Part shown: one piece after another, positions 11,861 to 23,545 of the stretch | Numbering within the stretch: position 1 is the stretch's first letter | Layout: the number at the start of each line of letters is the position of its first letter | Assembly (NCBI RefSeq): GCF_000276665.1 | Contig: NW_004955438.1 | Location: 12,663,533-12,727,532 of the forward strand | Source: Chinchilla lanigera | Taxonomy: Eukaryota; Chordata; Mammalia; Rodentia; Chinchillidae | Direction of reading: 5' to 3' | Length of the DNA: 64,000 nucleotides | Program-made: the position numbers and the translations under genes | The notes under the pieces: model-generated | Databases searched by the model: none | What the model was told of the DNA's origin: nothing | Seen by the model: only the letters and a program-made list of their open reading frames with translations

Positions 11861-12194
11861 GTCTGTAAAATGACCAGAATTTCTGGCTTACAGAAAGAAT
11901 TCAATCTCAAAACCAGGGCAAACTGATTCTGTTCTTGAGGGCTCAGGCTGTGTTCATGGACGTGTTGGTGGCCCTGCCTCATCTGAGAGTCACATGGGCA
12001 GCTGTCTCTTTTTCGCCTGTTATTGTCCCCCCAAACCATCCATCTTCACTGCCTTTCCTAGTAAGTGCTCCTAAAACAAGGCGCCTAAGTGTGTTTTAAA
12101 GTATTTATTAAAGAAAATCTAAGCTAGCTTGACTGTTGGAGTTTCACAGCATCTATTTCAAGCATCTGTGTGCTGTCTCATCATCCATTTGTTG

Positions 12195-12590
12195 GTTTTT
12201 GGATCCCAAAGATTCTTTCCAGGTTCTTGGTATCCTGAACAAAGAATTGGATGAGACACATGACAAAGGTAGTGAGAATTTACATTTAGTAAAGAGGGGG
12301 AAAGAATGCTCTGCAGACAGCAGGCCACTGAGAAAGTTCACAGTGACCATGAGATTAATGGTGGGGGTCTTTTATATCTCCTGTTCCTTGGCCTGACATC
12401 AGATGTAGGCTGCCCTATCAAAAGTCCATTTGGTTGCATGCCAGACATAAATGAAGATAGCACTTTCTGATTGGTCCCAGGTGCAGGGTGTAGGAACTGC
12501 ATTTTGCACATGTGACCTGGGTCTCCATGATCGAGGTCACACCCACTTACTCAGCCAGTTTGCCTCGCCCTAATCTCTTATCTCACATTC
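12195..12590 (-). mobile_element. LTR-like repeat, copy 2 (related to 7265-7630)
   Basis: Same ordered blocks and orientation as 7265-7630, about 5 kb away. Because both lie in one orientation they could be the two LTRs of one provirus, but the DNA between them is other repeats and shows no retroviral genes, so two independent solo LTRs is the simpler reading. Confidence 0.6.
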
Positions 12591-12680
12591 ATTTAGCAAA
12601 CATTTCCTGTGCATCTAGCACTGCCAGGTGCTGGCATTAGAGACAGAAAGGTGAACAAGGCACACTCCAGTCATGTGAGA
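12590..12680 (-). mobile_element. L2 LINE fragment (minus)
   Basis: 'attcatttagcaaacattt', 'tgccaggtgctggcatta' and 'gtgaacaaggca' match the reverse-complemented L2 3' end. Confidence 0.6.
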
Positions 12681-15600
12681 AGCACAGACATCAGGCTTGA
12701 TCTGCTGATGGAGTTTATGAAAAGAATGGCCCCAGATGCATGGATGTAGATAAAAGTCTAGATGAAAGTAGTTCAAAGTCCTCCCTTTCTCCTCCCATGA
12801 CTGAATTCTAGGGAACCTATTGCTTTTGGGGTCTTCTCTGGCTCTGAGGTCCTGAGTCACGTAACAAGTGCTTTTTTAATGGATCTAAGTGCATTCCCAT
12901 GTGTGTGGTCCTGTTGCTGTGGGATGCACCTGCAGACCAAGTCCCGGCTCTTGTGTATGACAAGCAAAGAATTGCAAGTGCACGGTCAATAGCCAGTGAA
13001 AAGCAGCTACATTTATTAAAGATCGTGTCAAAGCATGCTCAGAGCAAGTGAGTGACATCAAAAATATGCCACTAACAGAAAAATAGTACCAGGACAACAG
13101 AAGAGTGAAAAAGCACTGAACACACATAAATCAGGTTTTCATAATTTACAGGAGCCAAGCCCCACCCCCCAACACACACACACTGGGTTTCTAGGTGTAA
13201 TTGACAGGAATGATTGACAGGGTGCTGAGTCATCTCAGGGGCTTTCAACTCACACGCCTGTCCCACTCTGATCTTAATTATATGTATGAGATGTAGTGCA
13301 TATTTATGAACCCTTAATAGGGTTTGAGGTCAGGCCAGGAGATCCAATGTGCACATGCTCTCACCTAGAGTTTCAAAGACTTCCTGGGGTTTTACTGTGT
13401 TATTTTTTTACTTCTCTTAGGACAGTGGAAGGAGGCTGCTGTCCAAACTCAGTTTCCTCAGCCTCTCATTCTACCTGCACTAGTCCTGTTGTGTGCACAG
13501 ATGCATGGTCCTTCTGGCTTCTTCCTCTCTCCCTCCTTCCTTCCCACATCACTTTCTCATCCTCTGCTGGAGTCCGGGCACCTACCCGTTCTCACCTCCT
13601 GTAAAGAAGTATAACAGTTCCATTCTTTCACAGTCCTTCCCTTTCCAATTGTACCCCTTCAATAAGAAAAAAGGGCCTATTCCTTTTATTTCCACTGAAT
13701 ACCTCTAATTAGCTTCACAAAAGAGAAAAATTCTTCTAAAATTATTGCTGCTGAGGATGTCATCCTATATTGTGCTCAAAAGATCTGTCTCAAATGTGGA
13801 GCTGTATCCAGTTACAATTGTCTATTTTTCTTTGATCCAAAACATTTCCCACTGCACGTATTTAACTTGTTTCTGGGCTCCGTAGCAGAGGTTGGGGGGT
13901 TGAGTCACAACATGGTTTGAAACTCCTTGTGGAAGGCTGACAGTTCCCGATGAAGGTTTCAAGTGTCCATTGTCTGTGCTTGAGCATGGAGACAATTTTT
14001 GTTTTTCATCCATAGACAATTGCTTCATATCCAGGGGATCTAAGAGACAGTGTAGCAGACATTCCTTCAATCAGTTCCATTTTCTAAGCCCTCCCTAGGA
14101 AGGGACCTCATTAGCATCCTTGTGAATAAAGGATACAGTGGGTGGGCAAAGGGCAGTGGGCACGGCTCAACCCACATTCAGTTGCTTGCTACGTTGCTTA
14201 GTCTGTGCCACAGTGCAGGGCGGTTCTCATGGGCATTTTTAGTCCAGTCTTCTGGTTGCATTTCAGCCACTGAGTACTCTTTGACTGCCTCTGCTAAGGA
14301 GATGGTGATTCATTTGCAGGTGTTACAACATCTGGACTCCCCACTCCTGGACTCTCCATTTTCTTAATTAAGCTGAACCCCATGCTCCCTCACTTTCTTC
14401 ATTCTCTCCTGTGGCCCTGACCTAAGCCTATTTGGTCATTAAAAACACTTAAATCCTCTGAACTAGACCATGGTGCCACCATAATCTCAGAGGAGGAATA
14501 GGAGAGCTACCCCTACCCAACCTTGCTGCCAGAAGTGATCATCAAAGCCATTCTTAGACCACTTGCAACCCTACTCTTAGACCTTTACTGAACAACCATT
14601 CATTAGCAATCAAACCAGCTCATGTCACCTGTGCCCCGAGCTTGCTGAAGCCCCTGTCACCCTGCATTCACTGACCATCAGGGCTGATATCGTCTGGATC
14701 TCAAACGTTCCCTCCAGTGCCCGTGTGGTGCTTTGAAGAGGTGATGGAACTTTTAGGGGGTGGAAGGAGGTGAGCTCACTGGAGACGTGCTGCCCTGGAA
14801 GGGGACACTGGGACACTGGCCCCACTTCCAGGAAAACAACAAACAAATAAAAGGAGAAATGAGAAACAAAACTATTCCTTTGATTTGCTACCTTGTCGCT
14901 CACCTTCCTTTCAAAGCCAAGCTTCCCCGAGCCAGGTTTAATATTGCTATTTCTTCCTTTTCTCTGCCCATCTCCTCTCTGCCTACTGCAATCAATTTCT
15001 GCCTCTATTATGCAACAGGATGTGGTCACCCATGGGCACTGCATTGGCAGGTGCAACAGACACACTGGCACATGCAGTGCACAGTAGTCCCTGCCTCCCT
15101 GAAACTGTCCTCATTGGCCTGTCTATTGGTTTTATTCCTGCTTCTCTGGGCACCTCTCCTTAAAGGAGCCTCTTCCCTGTCCATCCTGTGTCCCTTCTCC
15201 AGGGTTTGTTCTCACTCAGCCATGGCTTTCAGTCTTGCTCTGTGGGATACTACTCAGAGATCCATTGATGTCAATGGTTTAACCTGCTGGTTGTGGACAA
15301 AATGGCAAAACAGCTTTCAAGCCTGTGTGTGGGATGCTTTCTTTGCAGACATTTGTCTCCCTGGTGCATTGTAAATATGCGGAATGAGAAGTGGGCTGGT
15401 GGGGTGCACCACCAGCTACTGCTAACCTCGGGGTTGGCTAACAAGCACGAAGAATGATAGCAGAAGCAGTCTGAGTGGTGGAACTGCAGGGGCGGGACCA
15501 GGACTCACTGTGACTGAGTGTCACCACTGTGAATCCTGAAGGTCAGGAAACTTCTTGAGGTCTTGTTTGGCCACAGGACTTGGCTGCCCTCACACAAGGG

Positions 15601-15934
15601 TGTTGTTCTCCAAAGCGTTCCTGCATGGCATGGATTTGTGTCCCTGAGATGGAAGGAGATGCCTTCTGAAACTCTGACCATTTACTAATAAATGTCCAGG
15701 TATTTGGTAGCACTTGGAGTGAGGCTCATTGCTGTTATACCACTCCGCCTGAGGGTGACATGTTGGGGTGAGTACACAGAGCTCCTCCCTTCCCCTCAAC
15801 ACCAGAACCTGTCCAGCTTCAGCAAAAGAACCTGACAGCCAGTGAATTACAAAATCAGTTTCCTCCCTTGAGAAGGGTAGAACTGGGGTTGCAAAGGTAT
15901 CAACTAGTAATTTTTTCTATTTTTGAAAATAAGT
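12681..15934. other. Intergenic stretch with no supported gene
   Basis: The longest open frame is 204 codons at 14,760-15,374 (+). It has no recognisable domain and overlaps an opposite-strand frame, so it is not called. Some parts (12,985-13,330) have the look of antisense LTR sequence, but no boundaries could be defined. Confidence 0.5.
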
Positions 15935-16122
15935 ATTTTATGTTGGAATAATTTTAAACTTACAGAAAAGTTGCAGATAGTAGAGTTATCTGCACCCTTT
16001 ACTCAACTTCTCTGAATATCTACATCTTACATAATAACCATGGTACAAATGGCAAAACTAAGACATTAATGGTGACCCATTACTATTAACTAAACTAGAA
16101 GCTTGACTTATATTTTATTACT

Positions 16123-16479
16123 TGCTGACCCCCTCAGGGGACCCAACAGAGATTTTTGAGGGTGAGGTCCCAAGGTTAAAGAACTCAGGTGTGCAAGACA
16201 TCAACAAGAACAGCAGGCAGCATGGAGCAGAGCAGAGCACAAGAGCACCACAGGCAGAGCAAGAGCCACCTGCATCCTTATTGTAGGATTCTCATACAGG
16301 TTGTCATCTCATATTTACATTCTTACATAGTGCTGTAACCAGTGCATGCACATTTACCTGTGCTAGTCATAATTACATAACTGTATCCCACTCTGCACCT
16401 GCACTAAACATGCAGGGTCACATCCTCAGGTGTCCTTAGATGCCCCTGAGCTTTGAAGAAATCTGAGTGGTTCCCCACA
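16123..16479 (-). mobile_element. Solo LTR (minus) inserted in an L1 fragment
   Basis: On the minus strand it begins TGTGGGGAACC and ends GGTCAGCA. It is bounded by TTACT (16,118-16,122) and CTACT (16,480-16,484), a probable 4-5 bp target duplication. An AATAAG poly(A)-like signal lies on its sense strand. It carries no coding sequence. Confidence 0.65.
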
Positions 16480-16657
16480 CTACTTCTTCCACTAATGTTT
16501 TCTTGCTATTCCAGAATTCAATCCAGGATACCATTTGCCTTAAGTTTTCATGTCTCCCTAGGCTTCTCTAATCTGTCACAGTTTCTCAGTCTTTCCTTGC
16601 TATTCTTGACCTTGACTGTTTTAACACTATTTTGTGGAGTGTTCCTCAGTTTGGATT

Positions 16658-17259
16658 TGTGGTAGATTAACTAATGAGCAATTTGTAACACTCAGGTGAA
16701 CTGAATCAGCATGGTTCTGGGTGTGGAAGGCCCATCTGAGGATTGTTGCCAACAGCATAAAAGCAGAACTGGAGGTGGGGGATGGTGTGCTGTTGATTCT
16801 CCTGGAGAAGCTTGTCATGCTGGTTTTCCTGATATGAACTCAGCTGTTCTCATTGTCAGAGGAGCTCAGGTCCTCACTGTCACTGAGGATGGCTGCAGTT
16901 CTCTTAGGAGGGAGCTCTAGTCCTTACATTGAGTGTCACTTCCTGGCTCCAGAGCAGATCCCTCAGCCTGCTGGTACAGATCTTTCACCCCTCTGGTGCA
17001 GATTTTCTAGCCTCCATCACTGGCCTTTGGGCCTTCCCTGTCAGATCCTTGATACACACTTGCATGAGACATTGTCATGGGCTCTAAGCCTCCAGCTGGA
17101 CTCATAGAGGACACTGCCATGGGATCCAGGCCCTTAGCTGGATTCTTTGGGTCTCTAGTGTGTGGGCAGATCTCCTGCACTCTTTTGCATTTAACTCTTT
17201 AGGTGACTACTATAAAATAATCCTATTAATTATGTGTCCTGTAAACCCCGACTACAACA
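16658..17259 (+). mobile_element. Solo LTR-like element (plus), inverted relative of 5606-6227
   Basis: Begins TGTGGTAG and ends ACAACA. It is flanked by GGATT (16,653-16,657) and GGGTT (17,260-17,264), a 5-bp duplication with one mismatch. It is homologous to 5606-6227 in opposite orientation, 602 versus 622 bp. Confidence 0.7.
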
Positions 17260-17656
17260 GGGTTTGTTCAGTGTTCTGTCCTGATTGGACTTGGGTGCTG
17301 AGTTTGAGGGAACCCACAAAGCAATGTACCTTCTCATTTTATCTAATGGGGGGGTGGTGCCAACATGCTCTTTACTACTGATGCTAAACTTGACCCCTTG
17401 GTAGTGCTTGCAGAGTTTATTCTACTGTAAAATTATTATTTTTTACTTTTCATATTCTGTTCTTTGGAAGAAATCACTAAGTCCAGCCCATGCCCAAAGG
17501 GAAGGAATTAAGCTCCACTTGGATTGGAGGGCAACTTTGAATACTGCAAAACCCAAAGTCTGTCAGTTCTGACTTATTTGACTTTTCTTCCTACTCTCTC
17601 CAGGCATTAAGAGTTCATGCCTCTGTTTTAGTCTTAGGAGAAAAGCCAGTGAGGAG

Positions 17657-17984
17657 AATTACCCCTACTTCTGATGTCACTACCTGGGGAAAGAGGCAGG
17701 GAATTACCCCTATTTCTGATGTCACTACCTGGGGAAAGAGGCAGGGAATTACCCCTATTTCNNNNNNNNNNNNNNNNNNNNNNNNNNNNNNNNNNNNNNN
17801 NNNNNNNNNNNNNNNNNNNNNNNNNNNNNNNNNNNNNNNNNNNNNNNNNNNNNNNNNNNNNTTCTGATGTCACTACCTGGGGAAAGAGGCAGGGAATTAC
17901 CCCTATTTCTGATGTCACTACCTGGGGAAAGAGGCAGGGAATTACCCCTATTTCAGATGTCACTACCTGGGGAATGAGAAGGTT
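17657..17984. repeat. 45-bp minisatellite interrupted by an assembly gap
   Basis: Near-identical 45-bp units ('aattacccctatttctgatg...') start at 17,657, 17,702, 17,747, 17,895 and 17,940. A run of exactly 100 N at 17,762-17,861 sits inside the array, so the true copy number is unknown. Because 45 is a multiple of 3, frames stay open on both strands as a 15-residue repeat; I do not call these genes. Confidence 0.9.
17762..17861. other. Assembly gap, 100 N
   Basis: Exactly 100 unknown bases, the usual placeholder for a gap of unknown size. It falls inside the 45-bp minisatellite. Confidence 0.99.
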
Positions 17985-18592
17985 CCCCCATGAAAGCGTT
18001 ATAGAGCTCTTCAAAAGCTCTAAGCCCTCCTCAGAGCAGGCCTGCTCTAGATGGAGTTTTGCCTCTCCCATTAGCTCGGTGCTGCAATCCTCAGTCCGGC
18101 CTTCCCAGCTGTCTTTAGGACATGAAGGACAGGGGTCCACACAGAGAAGCTCAGACCTCGGATGGATCCTACCAACTCAGGGTCCATCCCATAATCCAAA
18201 GTCCCTGGCATGAGAGGTAAGAGAGGGAGATAGGGAACTGATGCTACCTTTTCTCTCAGTTCTTGTTCTTAAGTTCTCAGTTCATTGAGTGCACACTTGT
18301 GATGGAGGGGGAATGAAAATAGGATACCTGCAAATTATTACCTAAGGCGGATTTCCACTCTGCACACTCTGTCTACCCTCATTCCAGTCCACCCAGAACC
18401 CAGGGATCCTTCTGGACTCTCCCTTTTCATTTCTTCTCCATATGCAATCAAACACTAAGCCTGCTGCTTCCATTTCTGACCACATTGGAGTGTAATCAGA
18501 AGAGCTGACTCAGCAGCCCTGCACATTCCAGAGCTCCTTGGAGTATCCTGCCTGGTGAGATGGCTGTGTTTACCTGGGGCCTTGGGGGGAAT

Positions 18593-18675
18593 TACCCCTA
18601 TTTCTGATGTCACTGCCTGGGGAAAGAGGCACAAGAGAGAAGGTTCCCCCATGAAAGTGTTATAGAGCTCTTCAT
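18593..18675. repeat. Single outlying copy of the 45-bp unit plus its right flank
   Basis: 'aattacccctatttctgatg' is followed by 'gaaggttcccccatgaaag' and 'gttatagagctcttca'. It repeats both the last minisatellite unit and the unique flank at 17,976-18,014, so the segment was duplicated together with its neighbour. Confidence 0.85.
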
Positions 18676-19100
18676 GCTAGATGGTACTGTCAGCGAGATC
18701 TACCGTGGAGCCAGCGGGCCACATGTGGTGTCCGTCAGACTCCCAGAGGGGTTGGAGCCTGAGTAACTGATCATCAGCTGAGTAGGCGCTCCATGCATAC
18801 AAGACAATTTCATTACAAGCTCTGGAGACCAAGGTTCAGGGCTTCCCTCATTGGCTGTACTTCACCTGTTGTCATATATCAAGGCTGAGGGAATTAAACA
18901 CAACCACATGACTCCACTGGGACAAGACAGCAAAAGCTCTTTTCTGATCTCTCCAGGACTCCGCTATATGTGCCTTTTGCCTTTGCTATTTTAATCTGTA
19001 GACTTTTGTAATGACAATCTGCAACTGTGAGTGTACCAGCTTCTCTGAGTTCTGAGTTCTAGCAAAGTACTGGCCCTGAGGTTAATTTGGGGGACCTCAA
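18670..19100 (+). mobile_element. Endogenous retroviral LTR (plus, approximate)
   Basis: The closing part ('ttctagcaaagtactggcc', 'ctgaggttaatttggggga', 'cctcaacaca') resembles the U5 end of rodent ERV LTRs. No target duplication was found and the left boundary is uncertain. There are no internal genes. Confidence 0.45.
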
Positions 19101-19309
19101 CACAGCTGTGAATCACTGTCTTCTCCATGAAACCCTGCCTGATCACTCCAACACATAACTTCTCACCTTCCCCTGATAGTCAGCTTCCTGGGGCTCTCTC
19201 TGTGTGTGCAGCTAATGCAGGCACCGCCGGCTTTCTTGTATGTGGGGCCTGCTTCCTACCTAGAAGGTACAACTCCAAGGCCTATGACAACGTCTGCTTC
19301 TATTTTTAT

Positions 19310-19515
19310 TTTTATTTTGCCGTAGGAGGGATTCAGCTCAGGGACTCACAACTAGGCAAGTGCTTTATACTAATGTATACCTCCTGCTTAATTTCTATAA
19401 CTTTTTATCTGGGACAAGGTCTGGCTAAGTTATCCAGCCTGGCCTTGAACTTTTGATCCCCTTGCATCAGCCTTCTGAGTAGCTGGGCTTATAAGGTGTC
19501 AGCCACCATTCCCGC
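19310..19515 (-). mobile_element. ID/B1 composite SINE (minus, diverged)
   Basis: An ID-like piece ('gggattcagctcaggg', 'ggcaagtgctttat') is followed by reverse-complement B1 words ('gggacaaggtctggcta', 'agcctggccttgaac', 'agccttctgagtagctggg'). Confidence 0.6.
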
Positions 19516-19984
19516 CAGTATGTGGCTCTTGATCAGTGTGGAACAATATTTGTTGCTTGGCACCCCAAATTTCTGCAAAACCCAGCAGATGCCTCCAGGT
19601 CAGGCATAAGTTTCTCACTATGAACTTCAGGCACTTGCATCTGCTAGAGTTAAGATGGCCCGGTTCCAGCCGATAGGACGAATTGTTTCCTTCTGTTAGT
19701 TTCTTAGGTCTGATGTAACAAAGCACCCAGAGCCAGCTGGTTTAGCTCTACAGAACTGTATTGTCTCACAGCTGCGGGGGATGACATCGTCAGTAAAGGC
19801 ATCAGCAGGGAGGGGCTCTTGGTCTTTACTGTCTGCATTTCTATCAGCATTCTGGTCTTCGGAGATCGGATTTGAGTCTTGCAGCAGTGTAGGGCTTCTC
19901 TAGAACCTTCTCCAAATCTGTCCAAACTCCTCCTATGAACCACTTCCAAAGGCTTCTAAACCACATGGTCAGATAGTCACAGCT

Positions 19985-20370
19985 ATGACCCTACCTCTCT
20001 GGTACCAAATCTGACTTAGTTGCTTTCCTTGTCACTGACACAAACATATCTGACACTTACAAGTTGAAGGAGGAGAGATTTATTTTGGCTATTTTCAGCC
20101 CAGAGGTCAATGGCTCCAAGGCAGGAAGGCCTGGCATAAGGGCATAGCAGAAAAAAAGCTGCTCACCTCATGGTCCCAGGAAGCAGAGAGAGAAGGAAGG
20201 AGCCAAGAAGGATACATGCCCTTCCAGGTCACATCCTCCATGTTCCGTCTCTACCAACTCGATCCTGCCTCCTAACAGCAAGTCACCTCTAACGCCTCCG
20301 GAATTTAATTGCCCTCCAAAAGCACATGAGCCTCTTGGGGGACATTCAGCTATAAACCATAACATTCTGC
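19985..20370. repeat. Interspersed repeat, copy B (related to 925-1180)
   Basis: Shares the word series listed for 925-1180 and ends 'cagctataaaccataac', an ending seen in antisense copies of several ancient mammalian LTR repeats. Confidence 0.6.
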
Positions 20371-20389
20371 TTCCTAGCTGCTATAGGTT

Positions 20390-20620
20390 GAGCACTTTTC
20401 CTTTACCAGGCTCTTCTGCCATGCTGTTTCTGCCTTGGAGCCAGGCAACCATGGACTGAACCCACGGTTGGCTGGAAACTGTAAGCCAAATAAAGCTCTC
20501 CTCTTTTAAATTATGGGTGTCAGATATTTTGTTCTAGCAATGGGAAAGTGAAAGTTATATATTTTGTATTAACAAAATTATGGGTGTCAGATATTTTGTC
20601 CCAGCAATGGGAAAGTGACC
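20390..20620 (+). mobile_element. MaLR-like LTR 3' end with a 67-bp internal duplication
   Basis: 'gccttggagccaggcaacc', 'gtaagccaaataaagctc' and 'tgggtgtcagatattttgt' give the 3' end signature. The segment beginning 'tgggtgtcagatattttgt' at 20,514 recurs at 20,581, a local tandem duplication. Confidence 0.6.
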
Positions 20621-21049
20621 AATTCAAAAGCCAAGTCCACAAAGCTGCTAAGGGCGGAACTTGATCATGAGAGTCCTAGCTCTGGACTGAACCCTCATTC
20701 CACATTAACTAGATTGGCAGTGAAAGGCAGAGATAAATGAATAAATATGCTAATAGGGTCAATTCATTTAAAACCGCAAGTAAGACTAAATGCTTAGGGC
20801 TCTAATTCCTGGCAGAAGAAGCAAGCAAAATTATCACTAATGCAGAATGGTGAGGTATGCCCTGCCTTGAGGAAGTGCATGAAGAGGAAAAACTATGCCT
20901 GCAACAGGCTACATTTAGACTGGGTCTTGATGGATGTATATGAGTTCATCAAGTGGAGGGTCAATGCAAAACGGAAAAAGAACATGGGCTTTAGAGTCAA
21001 GCAGTGTTCCAGGCCCAGGCATAGTCCCTGTCTGTTCCTGTCTCCCTAC

Positions 21050-21272
21050 CCCCCACCTCTCACATGCTAGGATTAAACCCAGGGCCTCATGCCACAAACA
21101 CTCTATTACTGAGCTACATCTCCAGCCCTTTTGTTGTATTTTCTAGTTTTTTACATTTTTGCAATAGGATCTTGCCTGGTCTGGCCTTGGATTCATGATC
21201 GTCTTGTCTCAGCTTCCTGAATATCTGAATATCTGAATATCTGGGATAACAGGCATGGGCTACTGTGCCCAG
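21050..21272 (-). mobile_element. ID plus B1 SINE (minus)
   Basis: A reverse-complement ID ('gctaggattaaacccaggg', 'ctattactgagctacatct') is joined to a reverse-complement B1 ('aggatcttgcctggtctgg', 'ggcatgggctactgtgccc'). 'tgaatatc' is tandemly repeated inside at about 21,218-21,241. Confidence 0.75.
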
Positions 21273-21334
21273 CTCCTAGTGCTATTCTTTACAATGTAAA
21301 GATTGTGTGATTATTGTAAAAAATAAAATAAAAC

Positions 21335-21480
21335 AAAGTGCATGTGACTAGAAGCAAGTTATTTAGTCTCTCTGAGACTCAGTTTGCCTACCTATATTTA
21401 CCCCAAGGAGTTCTTGGGAGGGTTATAAAGAACAATATACAGTATATATAGCACCTGGGTGGCTCCCGGCACCTGAAAAG
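21335..21480 (+). mobile_element. MIR SINE fragment (plus)
   Basis: 'caagttatttagtctctct', 'gagactcagtttgcctacc' and 'ggagggttataaagaac' follow the MIR core order. Confidence 0.7.
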
Positions 21481-21957
21481 ATTTTTGTAAGAAGTAGCCA
21501 CCAAGAGGAGAAGGTATGTGCAAAGCTGAGGGTAGGTACAAAGCTGTATTGGGAGTGTGAGTCACACAAAGGTGGGAGGTAAGCAGTTGGAGTCCAGAGA
21601 CCCTTATTTGCATTTCTTCCAGGCCTGGGTTACCAGCTGTGTGACCCTGGGTCCGTTATTTAGCTTCTCTGTAGCTATAAATGTATACGCTCATTTGGGA
21701 TAATGACAGCACAGCCTTCTAGGGCTACTATCATAATCAAGGAGCTAATGCAATGGCGGCATTTACTGCTGTTGTCCACACTGGGAAGAAGAGATGAGAA
21801 TGAACAGATTAGCTCTGCGCTCCACTGACCTTGACATTATGTACTGATGGGTTTTCCTCTTCTTTGCCTCTCCCCACAGGAATCAGAGCTCCTGCCAAGG
21901 CAGTCTTTGTCTTGTGTAAGGCTATGTGCCTGGTGTGCAGCAGAGTACCAGACACGG

Positions 21958-22128
21958 GGCCAGGCATGGTGACATACACATGTAATCCCAGCTGTTCAGA
22001 GGGCTGGTGCAGGAGGATCACAACTCTAAGGGCAGCAAGGGCAACTTAGTGAGACCCTCTCTTAAAAAAATAGAAAGTGCTTGGTTTGTAGCTCAATGGT
22101 AGGGTGCCCCTGGGTTCCATCCTCAGTA
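21958..22128 (+). mobile_element. B1-ID composite SINE (plus)
   Basis: The B1 part ('gccaggcatggtgacatac', 'tgtaatcccagctgt') is followed by an ID part ('gcttggtttgtagctcaat', 'gggttccatcctcagta'). Its tail runs directly into the GGAA microsatellite. Confidence 0.8.
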
Positions 22129-22345
22129 TGGAAGGAAGGAAGGAAGGAAGGAAGGAAGGAAAAGGGAAGGAAAGAGAAGGGAAGGGAAGGAAGGGAAGGG
22201 AAGGGAAGGGAAGGGAAGGAAAGGAAAGGAAAAAGGAAACAGGGAAAAGGGAAAGGAAAAGGGAAGGGAAGGAAGAAGAAAGGGAGGGGAGGGGGGAAGG
22301 AGGAAGGAGGGATGGAAGGAAGGAAGTGAAAAAGGAAGGAAGGGA
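22129..22345. repeat. (GGAA)n purine microsatellite
   Basis: About 215 bp of almost pure purine with GGAA, GGGAA and GGAAA units. It grew at the 3' end of the adjoining SINE. The long frames across it on both strands are low-complexity artefacts. Confidence 0.95.
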
Positions 22346-22739
22346 GGAAGACATGGGATGTATGGATGAATATATACATAGAAGAATGTATAGGATATAT
22401 GCTTAAAATGATGAGTAGCTGGATGGACTAACAGTTACATGGCTGGCTGCTTGCTTTAGCAAAAGCCTAAGGGAGATGGCAGGAAGGACCCAGAGCAGGC
22501 TGTGACTGAGCTCAATTCCAACTGCTAGGAAAGCTCTAGGAAGCTTCCCAGGACTGGCCCTGGGAGAGTGGAGCAGGAGGCAACAGGTGGAGCCCTTGCA
22601 GGTAGATGAGAGGAATAAGCACAGGGGCTGTGCACTCACCTCTTTTACCCATATGTAGGAGAACATATAGAAAGGTAGAGCTGGAGCTGGAGCTAGAGCT
22701 AGAGATGACAGGGATAGAGATCGTGATTATCATATAAGT

Positions 22740-22930
22740 GAAACCATGCAGTATTGGAGCTTGTGTGTCTGTATTTCACTTTACATTATGTTCTGAAGCT
22801 GTGTCCATTTTCCTATGAATGCCTCAAGTTTACCCTTTTTTATGGCCAGATCGTACTCCATTGTGTATAAATACCACAAATTTTCCTTATCCATTCACAT
22901 AGAAACATTTTAATGGAATATTCTGCTGAG
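22740..22930. mobile_element. LINE-1 fragment
   Basis: 'ttttttatggccagatcgt', 'actccattgtgtataaata' and 'ttccttatccattcacata' match a familiar old-L1 segment. Confidence 0.75.
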
Positions 22931-23084
22931 GAGGGTGTTTGCATCAAAACATGGTTCAGACCCCCTCCTTCTGTACTTCCCTGGGTGGGACCAGGGTGAA
23001 TTTGGGTGTGTGAGGTTAAGCCCCCAAAACAAAAGAGCTGATAGCTTAGTCTGTCCCACAGTGTCACTGTCCCAAACATGTCCA

Positions 23085-23215
23085 CACATTATGACATTTA
23101 ACCCTCACCCCAGCAGGTGGGTCCAGTCACCTGCACCCTACAGGTGGGGAAACAGAGGCCCAGAGAGCTTCATTAACTTGCCCTTCCTCGGTGGCACACT
23201 AGGGACCCAAACCCA
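23085..23215 (-). mobile_element. MIR SINE fragment (minus)
   Basis: 'caggtggggaaacagaggc', 'ccagagagcttcattaact' and 'tgcccttcctcggtggcac' follow the reverse-complement MIR order. Confidence 0.7.
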
Positions 23216-23545
23216 GCCCCTCCACTAAAACCTACCATTTCTTTACTGTCTCTGTGTCTCACAGAGCAAACTCAGACCATGAGTAGAGGGCACCACACCG
23301 TGAAGAGGCCCAGATGCTGAAAAGACGTAAATGAGAGCAACTGCGTGTGGAAACAAAGCACAGGCCCCACAACTTAGAGCAGGAAATATCTCAGAAAAGA
23401 CTGGTTCATACCCACAGGCTGACATTGGATCAATCTGAGACCTCCAGCCTGGCCACTTGCCAGGAACTCACATTTATAAAACCCTCTCTGTCCCAGGGAC
23501 TGTACCAGAACCTCTTCTACCCTTTCAGTCAACATTTAAAATGCT

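Larger units (their letters stand above)
15935..17330. mobile_element. Old L1 fragment split by two LTR insertions
   Basis: Three pieces (15,935-16,122, 16,480-16,657 and 17,260-17,330) read continuously as a familiar old-L1 region: 'aacttacagaaaagttgca', then 'attcaatccaggatacca' and 'tttctcagtctttccttg', then 'ggtttgttcagtg...gattggacttggg'. The gaps between them are exactly the LTR-like elements at 16,123-16,479 and 16,658-17,259. Confidence 0.65.

Noticed and set aside
7265..12590. Possible single provirus bounded by the two same-orientation LTR-like copies
   Set aside because: The interval contains other LTRs, SINEs and the CTAGTTA array, with no gag, pol or env signal. Two separate solo LTRs fit better.
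14760..15374. 204-codon plus-strand open frame, the longest in the left half
   Set aside because: No recognisable domain, overlaps a 148-codon minus-strand frame, no splice context, and lies in repeat-rich intergenic DNA.
17634..18213. Long frames on both strands across the 45-bp minisatellite and the N gap
   Set aside because: The unit length is divisible by three, which keeps frames open, and the N run is read as unknown residues. This is an artefact of the repeat, not a gene.
22046..22406. Frames of about 100 codons over the GGAA array
   Set aside because: Low-complexity Lys/Glu/Gly or Ser/Pro/Phe translations of a microsatellite.
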